A stretch of DNA of 64,000 nt. It comes from Closterium sp. NIES-65 (lineage: Eukaryota > Streptophyta > Zygnematophyceae > Desmidiales > Closteriaceae). The stretch is from positions 1 through 64,000 of the forward strand of contig CANXME010000231.1 in the NCBI GenBank assembly GCA_948144175.1, in the 5' to 3' direction. The translations under genes were made by a program, and so were the position numbers. Within the stretch, counting starts at the first letter, position 1. Each line of letters opens with the position of its first letter. The notes under the pieces are model-generated. The model searched no databases. It saw only the letters and a list, made by a program, of their open reading frames with translations, and was not told the DNA's origin. This document shows positions 51,868 through 63,400 of this stretch, in pieces.

Positions 51868-52945
51868 GGGTCTTCCAGCACCTACAATGCTGCCAGTTCT
51901 AACAGCCCAGCACAGCAAGCTTGTTGTGAGCAGGCAGTTGTCAAGCCCCATCCGTCCTTCAATCGAAGCCAGCTAGGTTTTCTGTGACTGTGGTGAGGTG
52001 ACCGTGAAGCGCCGTGCACAGATGCGGTATGCTGTACATACACCTGGCGATTCCGCCGTTTCAGTCAGGTAGCTTTTGGTGAAGAATCACGGAGCCTACT
52101 GCGCTTCGCCTTTTTGCTGCCTAGCCTGGTTTCAGTCTGTCCTAGAGTTCCCACTTGGTCTAGCATCTAGGCTAAGCATCCTTGAATGCAATGGCAGCAT
52201 TTCGAGATGGATACACTAGTGTAAGCAACTCTCGCCCGTAATGATTTTTCCCACATCGGCAGCTTTTGCGCTTCTAGTAGCTTCTGTTATCGGGTCATAA
52301 AACAACTTTTCCCAAGTGACGCTATGATTGATATTTTCTGCTCAGGCTGAGAGTATCTGAAAGGCGTGAGGGTAATCTTGCCTTTTTGTACTGTTGCGCC
52401 ATAGATCCTGCTTCTGCCGCGCGTTTTCCGTTATGGCGATCGCAATGGATCAAATCCCAGGTCATCGTATCTCAAGTATGAAAATTTCGCCAGCGAGACT
52501 GACTCCTCTTCGCTGTTTTAGTGCGAGGGGGAATCCCGAAGCGAGTGAGGGGATGCTTTCCCGCCGCCTTACGGGCAGCCGACGTTCCGGTTTCCGGGCG
52601 GCGAGGAGAGTGAGGGATATTTTTCCCGCCTTTCCGGCAGCCGACGTTCCGGGCGTTCGGGCGTTCGGGCGTTCCGGCATTTGGCCATCTTGGTCTTTCG
52701 CAGCATTTTTTCCCAGCACCGAGTTGACCCCGAATGGACGGAACGATGTAGTACAAGAGACTCACAGAATCAGCTAATTGTGCATTCTTTGTTAGCAAGC
52801 TCCTACAACTCTCTGCTTACTACTCACCCTGAGAACTCTCCTCGCCGGCGCGATTCCATACCACCGTTTTCCTAACCGTCGCCGTCTAGACTAATTGTCT
52901 CCACTGCCACTAATACTACCACTACGTCCGACGATCTGAGCAGCT
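51868..52945. other. Upstream region of paralog 2
   Basis: Blocks match 37.5-38.5 kb upstream of paralog 1 (see that entry). Local repeats occur at 52570-52680 (GCAGCCGACGTTCCGG twice; GGCGTTCG three times). No separate gene is supported. TTTTCCCGCC at 52620 is an E2F-like site. Confidence 0.55.
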
Positions 52946-54472
52946 ATGCTTGCGGTCGCGCCGTCAACAGCTCGTCGCTACAACGCCTACGGCTCGTTTC
53001 CCCCGCCTGCAGTCCAGATTGACGGCCTCGATCCGTCGCTACGACAAGCGTCAACGGTCGCGATGGCTCGTTTCTTCAGCGATCCAGGCGCGCTGACATC
53101 TCCCCCGCGCGTGGATGTTTCTTCAGCCGCCGCGTCTGGCGCGCAAGCCGTCGCTGGCGCGGGACCTTATCTCCGCCCCACGCCCCCGCGCAGCCCGCGC
53201 GAAGGCTCCAGCGCGGCGCTCGGGTTCCGCCACCGCCGCTGGCACTCGTTCAGCGACTTTCAAGGAGTGCCAGGGCAGTGCGGAGTTTGTGTCACACCGG
53301 AGTCAGTGCATGGCGCTTATCCCTCAGACTGTAACGGGGATATCAGTTATCTTCCACGCGTGGCGCGCCCGTCTACAGTTGCGGTTACGGCCGCTTCTAC
53401 AGCTGCGGCTGCGCGTCAGGCTGCTGCTGTATCATCGTCTCTTAACGCCATGCCCGCCGTTGCAGCGCAATATTCTGTAGCCCCCGCGGCTGCTGCTGCC
53501 ACCTCGTCATCGCTTCCTTCTGAAGCCATCTGGCCGCGAAGTCAGAGCCATGGCGCTGAAAGCATGGCGCGACGCCGCCTGGCCCGGCACCGCCGCACGC
53601 GGTCAGTGGAAGCAGTGATGGAGCATTCTGAATTAGCGGGGCAGAACACTTCAATGGGCCAGGCCAGTGCAATGGCTCCCTTGTGCTCCATGCCCTTCCC
53701 ACGAGCCTACACTGCTGTACAGTCACCGCATGGGTTACGAAGAGCACGCTCAGCTGGAAAGCAGTCTCCCTGCAAGGCAGCTACAAGCTCTCTGAAGTCG
53801 CCTTACAGCGGTTCCTCCCCTGCCTCCCCCGCGTCCTCTGTCTCCTGGTCGCCGTCTAAACCCGTCTCCGGAAACCAGTCTTTCCATGATGCAGCTGCAC
53901 GCTCTCTGAAGTCGCCCCGCAGTGGCCTCTCCTCATGCTCCGCCTCCTCTGCCTCCTCATCGCCGTCAAAACCCCTGTCTCCTCCACCCTTGTCCCGTCC
54001 TCCCTTTTCTCCTCCTCCCCTCTCTCCTCCCTTGTCCCCCCCACCCCTGTCCCTGCTCTCATCCTCAAAGCCCATCTCTCTACTCTCACCATCAAAGCCT
54101 ACCTCTAGATCGTCGCGATCAAGACCCGTCGCTGGCCTGCTGGCATCAGGGCGTTATTCTATCCCAGATTCTTTTATGCAGTCAAGCTGCAATGCTACTG
54201 GCTCAAGTTCTCCTGCTAAGGCAGCAGTAGGAGGAGGAGCAGCTGCTGCTGCATGCACAAGTGGGGATCTTAAGGGCACAATTGTAGTGCAGGCTACAAG
54301 CAGCAGTGGCATGACAATAAGCAGCATGGGACATGACAAGAGCTTGGCTCGGGGAACACCAAGTCAGGCGATTGCCATCCCTGCGGGCAGGTCGTCTTCT
54401 TCTCAGTCGCCTAAGAACAAACGGCACGTGCGCTTTAACAAGATGGTGCAAGTTAGAACCTTCTTTGATTGA
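52946..54472 (+). CDS. Unknown Ser/Pro/Ala-rich protein, paralog 2
   Basis: 508 codons, one exon. It starts MLAVAPSTARR and ends KRHVRFNKMVQVRTFFD. The block order is the same as in the 601-codon copy at 38569, with the best matches at the two ends and in the basic RRRLARHRRTRSVEAVMEH segment. It has a unique insertion (VPGQCGVCVTPES...) near residue 110 and a shorter PPLSPP tract. Same strand, about 14.4 kb downstream of paralog 1; the intervening DNA is mostly Gypsy 2 and its guests, so the two were a close tandem pair before the insertions. Conservation of the C-terminal V-R-F motif in both copies hints that it matters. Confidence 0.7.
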   Translation: MLAVAPSTARRYNAYGSFPPPAVQIDGLDPSLRQASTVAMARFFSDPGALTSPPRVDVSSAAASGAQAVAGAGPYLRPTPPRSPREGSSAALGFRHRRWHSFSDFQGVPGQCGVCVTPESVHGAYPSDCNGDISYLPRVARPSTVAVTAASTAAAARQAAAVSSSLNAMPAVAAQYSVAPAAAAATSSSLPSEAIWPRSQSHGAESMARRRLARHRRTRSVEAVMEHSELAGQNTSMGQASAMAPLCSMPFPRAYTAVQSPHGLRRARSAGKQSPCKAATSSLKSPYSGSSPASPASSVSWSPSKPVSGNQSFHDAAARSLKSPRSGLSSCSASSASSSPSKPLSPPPLSRPPFSPPPLSPPLSPPPLSLLSSSKPISLLSPSKPTSRSSRSRPVAGLLASGRYSIPDSFMQSSCNATGSSSPAKAAVGGGAAAAACTSGDLKGTIVVQATSSSGMTISSMGHDKSLARGTPSQAIAIPAGRSSSSQSPKNKRHVRFNKMVQVRTFFD

Positions 54473-54474
54473 TG

Positions 54475-55928
54475 CCTAATTGGTAGCAGACAGTACAGGC
54501 AATGGGAAAATATGTGTATATATTAGGCAAACCAGACTAGGTGATCACTGTACAAATTCTAATAAATCTTTACCACATCTTAGGCATCTGCCCTCATCCT
54601 GATCAGATCCTAGACCCAACTCTTTGACACATAAATTGCGTGATTACCATGCTCTCTTACACATTAGTACCGTTCCCTGATTTTGCATTTGGAAAAAGGT
54701 ATCAACATCTTGAAATGTTAGTGCATATGGTTTCCTTGTTGCGCGTGTAGTAGTATCTGTTGATATTATCGAGGTATGTCCGCATACCGTATTCGACGAT
54801 TCCCTCTCGTTTTCCACCAGCACCACCAGCCCGACGGAATCTAGGAATTTCGGAATCTACTGGCGTAGGAATGACATGAAAGTCCGATCGCAACACAGCG
54901 ATGCGCTTTCTCTATAGATAATCTGCAAGTTAGGAAACGCCTGGACTCGAACCAGTGCGCACCGAGAGTTCTGCGACACGTTTGTCGGACATAATATTCT
55001 TCTTTTCTGAATATTAGCGAGTTCATGAGTTCAATGACTCACGCTTTCCTCAGATTTATGTCGTTTGGAGTGCACCACAGATTCCATCTGTCGTTGTAAA
55101 ATACTTCTCAGACGTCTCAACAATTGTTAAGGAGTCGTCGCTGGTTCGGCCTTATGTTTTGAGTCGAATCAAAGCTTGGTTCGGCCTGATATCAGCCGTC
55201 TGGCTTGTCGGGTGCTGCTGCGAATTCAGACTGCCGTCGCGTAGTAGAAAGTAGACGTCTCGTGCCTGTGCGGTTCGCGCGCGTAAGAGCTCGTAAAGAG
55301 GAAGGCATCCCAGCGATTTCTAACCGTTGACCGACTGAGACGCTAGAAACTCTGGCAGGGGATTCTTTTATCACAAGGAATTTCTGTGAACACGCAGAGG
55401 GACAGAGATTCTACCTGTTACCTGCATAGATTCTGCACGACTCTACTACCTGCAGCACGCTTGCTCTGGGGTCACAATTACATTCTACCTTGACAGCCGC
55501 ATATTCCACGTGTCACAACACGCTGGCAGCTTTGTCACCTCCCATACCCGACCAGGCTCCAGGAATCTTGGAGGAATCTCGGCGGAGACACGCGATAGGG
55601 TTTACTCGTTCTTTCTGCAAGAGACCGGGTTTGGAACTCACGAAGCGAGTCCACTTTGTTTTTATTTTTCCTCTCACCCGTGGCAATAGCCCGTCCTTCT
55701 CATACGACGAAGCCCGGTTTGGCGCCAGTTGCGGCGGACGAAATTGACGCCATTATTCCGGATTCCTCAAGCCGCCGCCCATACCTCTCCCTTGCAAGCC
55801 TTCGGCGCCTTTTGGCGGCGAGCGCGGCGGGTGCGACGGAGCGGATCGAGGGTCTGTTTCCGGCCTTTTCAGGCCTGGTGTACCTATTCGTCTACCTGCG
55901 CGTCCTGGTTCGCCGCACAGCGCGCATC
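54475..55928. other. Intergenic region and 5' flank of the deubiquitinase gene
   Basis: No gene is recognised at 54475-55650. A perfect tRNA B-box-like GGTTCGAGTCC occurs on the minus strand near 54945, but no cloverleaf could be built around it. From 55656 a plus frame of 91 codons (MFLFFLSPVAIARPS...) runs in phase into the putative exon 1. It could be an N-terminal extension or 5' untranslated sequence. Confidence 0.5.
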
Positions 55929-58900
55929 ATGCTAGCCAGGGTGAGTGTGAGCATCTCACAAGTGCGCAAGATCTTGGAGGAGAGCCAGCTCAACCGCGAG
56001 ACAAGAGAAAGTTCTTGGGGGAGAGCTCAAAATCGCAAGACAAGAGAAAGTTCTTGAAGTGCCTTCAAAGGCGTTCCACCTGTATCGAACCCCCTCGATC
56101 GTTCCACCCTCGCGGGTGTTCGACACCGTCATCGGGGGGTCCGGGTCCAAGCTAGGGCACGCGCATGCATGAACCCCCTTGCTGTGTGTCACTCCCCTCG
56201 TTGGTTCCTGCACGGACCCCCTTTCTGCTCCCCACGCACAGGTGTTCAACACCATCATCGGGGGGTCGGGGCCCAAGCTAGAGCGAGCGAGCCGCGAGCA
56301 TATGCATGAACCCCGTTGCCATGTGCCATGTGTTTGTGAACCCCTTCCCTCCCCACGCACAGGTGTTCAACACCATCATTGGAGGGTCGGGGTCCAAGCT
56401 AGAGCGCGCGCTGGGGGATGCGTTTCCCGAAAGGGAGCGGTTCTTTGGGGTCGAGCCCAGGCGTGAACCCCTGCCATATTGACCGCCTTTCATTGCTCCA
56501 CGCTCGTGGCAGGTGTTCAACACCATCATGGGGGGGTCGGGGTCGAAGCTAGAGCGCGCGCTGGGAGATGCGAAGCCTTTCGTATGTGGAAAGCAAGTGT
56601 TCGACCTCCCCTTGCCATGCGAAATCCCCCTTCTTCTCCCCGCTTTGACGCGTTCAAGCCATCTGTGTGAACCCCCCTCATTGCTCCCCACTCGCAGGTG
56701 TTCAGCACCATCATTGGGGGGTCGGGGTCCAAGTTGGAGCGCGCTTTGGGAGATGCGTTCCCGGAGGGGGAGAGGTACTTTGGGCTTGAGAATTTCGGCA
56801 ACACGTGCTACTGCAACAGCGTGCTGCAGGTGGGTCAACACTCTGAGATCCGGGGACTTGAGCGGATTTAGGTGCTTCTTGGTGCGACCAATAACCTTTG
56901 ACAACGTCTGGAATAGGTGCCGCAGGTGATTTGCTTTTGAGAATCTACAAAAACACGATCTAAGCATAGCGTGTTGTTGGTGAGTCATTCGGGATTCCAA
57001 TCAATAGCCTTTGGTCGCCTTTGGCAACACGTGTTACCACAGCATGCTACAGGTGGGTCACGTTGGAGATTCGGCAGTTCCCTGGATTATATTCACAGCT
57101 TCTTCTGGTTTTTGGTCCGTTGCATTAGAGTCCTAAAATACCTTCTCACTTGCTCCATTTCTCCCTTTCTTGCATGGTCGTAATTGCTACCACGCCATGC
57201 CACACCGCACCGCACTACATCACTCTGCACCGCACCATGCGCCCCACTCCAGGCGCTCTACTTCTGTGTACCGTTCCGCGAGCACCTACTGGACTACTAC
57301 GCCAAGCACAAGCCGGCAAACGAATCCGAGGAGACGCTCCTCACGTGCCTTGCAGAGCTCTTCAACCAGGTGAGTCTCACTCCCTCCCAACCCAATGCAC
57401 CAGCGCGCCACCACGTGTGCTGTGCGTGCTGTGCATGTGTAGAAAGTAGAGTTTTGAGACGTCTGAAAAATATACTTTCTACACGAGGTGTGCTGTGCGT
57501 GCTGTGCGTCATGCGCCTTGCATGTTCCTCAGGTTGCGCCTCAGTTCACTCACTTCGCCAGGCACGCTTTGATCCCTTAGGCTACCACGCGCCAAGCACA
57601 AGCCGACTTTTGAGTCGGCTCAAAAGTCACTTCACCAGGTACGATTTGATCCCTAAGGCTACCACGCCAAGCACAAGCCGGCCAACGAGTCACAGGGGAC
57701 CTTCCTCACCTGCCTTGCATTGCAGAGCACTTCAACCAGGTACGCCAAGCAACCCTTTTCGCCAGATGCACGCACCTCCGTCTCAGCGCGCCTCAGTCCT
57801 CCGCGCATCTCAGTCCTGTCAACGAGTCCGAGGAGACACTCCTCTACCTCGTAGAGCTTTTCAACCAGGTACGCCCCACCCACACGTGGATTTGCTTTTG
57901 AGTCAACTCAAAAGTCGCCCCACCCACACGTGGATTTGCTTCATAACCCTAAACCCGGGTGCGTGTTTTTCAGCCTGCATGCCCCTTACATGTCCCTCGA
58001 GTCTTCCGCCTTTTCCCCCCTTCCCCCCCTTCTCACTGCATGCTTGCCTCCCTCCACGGCAGATCAACTCCCAGAAGCGCAAGACAGGGGTCATTCTTGC
58101 GCAAGACAGGGGTCATTCTTGCGCAAGACAGGGGTCATTCTTGCGCAAGACAGGGGTCATTCTTGCGCAAGACAGGGGTCATTCTTGCGCAAGACAGGGG
58201 TCATTCTTGCGCAAGACAGGGGTCATTCTTGCGCAAGACAGGGGTCATTCTTGCGCAAGACAGGGGTCATTCTTGCGCAAGACAGGGGTCATTCTTGCGC
58301 AAGACAGGGGTCATTCTTGCGCAAGACAGGGGTCATTCTTGCGCAAGACAGGGGTCATTCTTGCGCAAGACAGGGGTCATTCTTGCGCAAGACAGGGGTC
58401 ATTCTTGCGCAAGACAGGGGTCATTCTTGCGCAAGACAGGGGTCATTCTTGCGCAAGACAGGGGTCATTCTTGCGCAAGACAGGGGTCATTCTTGCGCAA
58501 GACAGGGGTCATTCTTGCGCAAGACAGGGGTCATTCTTGCGCAAGACAGGGGTCATTCTTGCGCAAGACAGGGGTCATTCTTGCGCAAGACAGGGGTCAT
58601 TCTTGCGCAAGACAGGGGTCATTCTTGCGCAAGACAGGGGTCATTCTTGCGCAAGACAGGGGTCATTCTTGCGCAAGACAGGGGTCATTCTTGCGCAAGA
58701 CAGGGGTCATTCTTGCGCAAGACAGGGGTCATTCTTGCGCAAGACAGGGGTCATTCTTGCGCCTCACAGGCTGCTGCGTTATAGACAACCCACGACGTCG
58801 CTTCCTTTCCTGATTGCCGTCCAACACTTCCTCCCCCCCCCGTCCCCACCCCACGGCAGATCAACTCGCAGAAGCGCAAGACAGGGGTCATAGCACCTCG

Positions 58901-60433
58901 CCGCTTTGTGCAGCGAGTGAAGAAGCAGAAGGAGCTCTTCCGCAGCTACATGCACCAGGTGAGAATTCAAGCATGAGGTGAACGAATATACATGCGCCAG
59001 TTTTTGAAGAGTTGAAAAACCGCTTTGTGCAGCGAGTGAAGCAGGAGCTGTTCCGTAGCTACATGCACCAGGTGAATTCCAGGCGTCATGTGAAAATGCA
59101 CGCAGCAGGTGAATTCCAGGCGTCATGTGAAAATGCACGCAGCAGGTGAAATCCAGGCGTCATGTGAAAATGCACGCAGCAGGTGAAATCCAGGCGTCAT
59201 GTGAAAATGCACGCACCAGGTGAATTCCAGGCGTCATGTGAAAATGCACGCAGCAGGTGAATTCCAGGCGTCATGTGAAAATGCACGCAGCAGGTGAAAT
59301 CCAGGCGTCATGTGAAAATGCACGCAGCAGGTGAAATCCAGGCGTCATGTGAAAATGCACGCAGCAGGTGAAATCCAGGCGTCATGTGAAAATGCATGCA
59401 CCAGGTGAATTCCTGGCGTCATGTTAAAATGCATGCACTGGGTGAATATTCAGGTGAAAATTCAGGTGAAAATACCTCCAGGGCATCACGTGGAACTACG
59501 TTCACCCAGATTGCACGAGTTGAGTTACTCAACTCGCTTCTCACCGAGCTGGTACACGTTCCTGAAAAGGAGGCGTGGGAAGGCAGGGCAGGGCAGAGGC
59601 TGGGCGAGCACCATTCCATTCCGTAAAGATTTCCTCTTCCTTGGAATCCTCCGCCGTTGCCTCGTCCTCCCCTTCCCCTGTCCTCCCCTTGCCATCTGAC
59701 CCCTTACACGTTCCTGAAAAGGAGGCATGGGAAGGTAGGTCGATTTTTTAGTCGACTCAAAAATCGGCATGGGAAGGCAGGGCAGAGGCTGGGCGAGCCT
59801 CAGGTGCGAAGGTGCGATCTCAGGTGATGGTTTTCAACCCAGCCCCCAGTCCCCTGTTAATATCCCCCGCGCACCCCTCTCAGGACGCACGCGAGCTGCT
59901 CACCTTCCTGCTCAACGATCTGGTGGGCGGTCTAGAGAAGGAGGGTGGGGTGTCGTACACTCCACCCACCCATGCACCATCCCTGGGGCCTGACCTGTCC
60001 TCCTGTGCCAGGCAGGACACACGCGAGTTTTTGAGTTTCCTTCTCAACGAGCTGGTGGGCGTTCTTGGGAAGAGGGCAGCAGATGCACGCATACACTCCA
60101 CTCACCCTCTTTGCCACCCCTGCCCTGTCTGTGCCTCCCCTCCCTCCTTCCGCGCCACCCCTACCCCAACCCCCGTCAGGACGCCCACGAGTCTCACAAC
60201 TTCCTTCTTAACGCGCTTGTTGATATTCTAGAGAAGGAGGCGCGGGCAGGGGGAGCGGAAGCTAGTTGGCCAGCTGGTTCACACCCGCCAGTTCTTCCTC
60301 CCGGCCATTCCCCCATCCCCATCAGGACGCCCACGAGTTCCTCAACTTCCTTCTCAACGAGCTCGTGGACATTCTGGAGAAGGAGGCACGGGCAGGCAGG
60401 GCAGAGGCGGGGAGACTTATCCACCCCAACCCC

Positions 60434-60471
<38 letters not shown>

Positions 60472-63400
60472 CCCTGCTGCTGCTCCAGTTGCTTCTGGTG
60501 GTGCTGCTGTCGCTGCTGTTAGGTCGGAGGGGGGGGCGAGGGGGAGTGAGGGAGCTGGGGAGGGGAGGGAGGGCGATGGGGGAGGGGCGAGTGCAGCAGC
60601 AGCAGCAGCGGATGGGGCGTCCGCCGGTCTGGGTTCTGCTGCTGCTGCAGCTGCGGCTGCATCTGCAGCTGTTGCAGCAGCAGTAGCAGCAGCAGCTGGG
60701 GCAGGGGGGACAGCAGCTGCTGGGACCGCTGCTGCTGGTGGGGGTGGCAGTGGGGCGAAACCGACGGTGGTGACATGGGTGCATGAGATATTCCAGGTGG
60801 GTGCTGCTGGGGTGGGTGCTACTTGGGCTAAAGTTAGCAACCTAGACAAATCAGTTGTATCGTCACAACGTCACACAATGTGTGTCCGTGTCCTCGCTTT
60901 CACCGTCCGATCCCCTTAACTCCAAGGCACACTCACAAACGAGACGCGCTGCCTGTGCTGTGAGACAGTGACTGCTAGAGACGAGGCCTTACTGGATCTC
61001 TCATTGGACATCGAGCAGAACAGCAGCGCTACCAGCTACCCGCGCAACATCCTCACCCCCGCACTCCTCCCTCCCCATCCACCTCCCACCCACCCCTCCT
61101 CTTCCCATTCCAGGGTACTCTAACAAACGAAACACGTTGTCTGTGCTGTGAGACAGTCACGGCTCGGGACGAGGCTTTTCTGGACCTCTCATTGGACATC
61201 GAGCAGAACAGCAGCGTCACCAGCTGTCTGCGCAACTTCTCCTCCACAGAGACGCTCAACGGCAACGACAAGTTCTTCTGTGATACCTGCTGCAGGTGGG
61301 CACCTGGTACGAGGCTTGTTGTAGTAGCAAGGTGACGTCCAGTCCGGGAGCACGTACAGATCGCCACACGCTGCCCTCCAGGGATAAAGGTATATCGGCA
61401 AGCACACATGCTATTGTTATGTCAGCAGGTGGGAGGGGGTGTCAGCAGGTGGGAGGGGGTGTCAGCAGGTGGGAGGGGGTGTCACCAGCTGCCTGCGCAA
61501 CTTCTCCTCCACAGAGACGCTCAACGGCAACGACATGTTCTTCTGTGACACGTGCTGCAGGTGGGTGTGGGACAGGGAGCCTTGTAGTGCTTTCACCGAG
61601 TGAGCGTGCTATCTGAATTAGTATTAGGTCAACAGGTGCAGGTGGGAGGGTCACAGTGTCACCAGCTGTCTGCGCAACTTCTCCACGGAGACTCTCAATG
61701 GCAACGACAAGTTGTCTTGTGATACCTGCTGCAGGTGAGGATGGGGTGGGGAGCCCAGCTAGCTTGCAGGGCCGTCAGCATGTGGAATTGGTGGGACATG
61801 CTGTGATGCCAGCATGTGGCAGTGTCACCAGCTGCCTGCGCAACTTCCCCTCCACAGAGACTCTCAACGGCAGCAACAAGTTCTTTTGCGACACGTGCTG
61901 CAGGTGAGCAGAGCATGGGATGAGGAAGCCTTGTAAGGCTGTCCACGAGTGGACAGGAGGTTGTAATACGTCAGCAGGTGGGAGAGTATTTTTTAGTCGA
62001 CTCAGTAATACGTCAGCAGGTGGGAGTGTCATGTCTCCAGCTGCCTGCACAACTTCTCCCCCACTGAGACTTTGAATGGCAACGATAGGTCCTTCTGTGA
62101 AACGTGCTCCAGGTGCATGTGGAGCAGCTGGGGCGGTACAAGAAGCTCTCCTACCTGGTCGTCTTCCCCCTCCACCTCCGCTTCTCCCTCTCCCTTCTTG
62201 CCCCCTCACCTGCCCTTAGCTCTCCACGCTCGGCCCTCCGTCCTCCCCTCCGTCCTCCCCTCCTCCTTCCCTCCTCCTTCCCTCCTCCCCTCCTTCCCCT
62301 CCTCCTCACCCCTCTTCCCCCCTTCCCTCCCAACCCCCAGCCTGCGGGAAGCGCAGAAGCGGATGCGCATCAAGGCACCCCCAAGAGTGGTGGCCCTGCA
62401 TCTGAAGCGCATCAAGGCACCCCCAAGAGTGCTGGCCCTGCATCTGAAGCGCATCAAGGCACCCCCAAGAGTGCTGGCCCTGCATCTGAAGCGCATCAAG
62501 GCACCCCCAAGAGTGCTGGCCCTGCATCTGAAGCGCATCAAGGCACCCCCAAGAGTGCTGGCCCTGCATCTGAAGCGCATCAAGGCACCCCCAAGAGTGC
62601 TGGCTCTGCATCTGAAGCGCATCAAGGCACCCCCAAGAGTGCTGGCCCTGCATCTGAAGCGCATCAAGGCACCCCCAAGAGTGCTGGCCCTGCATCTGAA
62701 GCGCATCAAGGCACCCCCAAGAGTGCTGGCCCTGCATCTGAAGCGCATCAAGGCACCCCCAAGAGTGCTGGCCCTGCATCTGAAGCGCATCAAGGCACCC
62801 CCAAGACTGCTGGCCCTGCATCTGAAGCGCATCAAGGCACCCCCAAGACTGCTGGCCCTGCATCTGAAGCGCATCAAGGCACCCCCAAGAGTGCTGGCCC
62901 TGCATCTGAAGCGCATCAAGGCACCCCCAAGAGTGCTGGCCCTGCATCTGAAGCGCATCAAGGCACCCCCAAGAGTGCTGGCCCTGCATCTGAAGCGCAT
63001 CAAGGCACCCCCAAGAGTGCTGGCCCTGCATCTGAAGCGCATCAAGGCACCCCCAAGAGTGCTGGCCCTGCATCTGAAGCGCATCAAGGCACCCCCAAGA
63101 GTGCTGGCCCTGCATCTGAAGCGCATCAAGGCACCCCCAAGAGTGCTGGCCCTGCATCTGAAGCGCATCAAGGCACCCCCAAGAGTGCTGGCCCTGCATC
63201 TGAAGCGCATCAAGGCACCCCCAAGAGTGCTGGCCCTGCATCTGAAGCGCATCAAGGCACCCCCAAGAGTGCTGGCCCTGCATCTGAAGCGCATCATGGC
63301 ACCCCCAAGAGTGCTGGCCCTGCATCTGAAGCGCATCAAGGCACCCCCAAGAGTGCTGGCCCTGCATCTGAAGCGCATCAAGGCACCCCCAAGAGTGCTG

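Noticed and set aside
51286..51951. 221-codon minus-strand frame
   Set aside because: It spans a MITE and both its TIRs; no recognisable domain.
54935..54965. B-box GGTTCGAGTCC on the minus strand near 54945
   Set aside because: No D-arm, anticodon arm or acceptor stem at the right distance.
58079..58760. CRISPR-like array of 22-bp repeats
   Set aside because: Repeats are contiguous with no spacers, derive from an exon of the surrounding eukaryotic gene, and there are no cas genes.
57184..58893. 569-codon plus frame through the 22-bp array
   Set aside because: It runs through introns and the satellite; the deubiquitinase exons here lie at 57253-57369 and 58860-58958 with clear splice sites.
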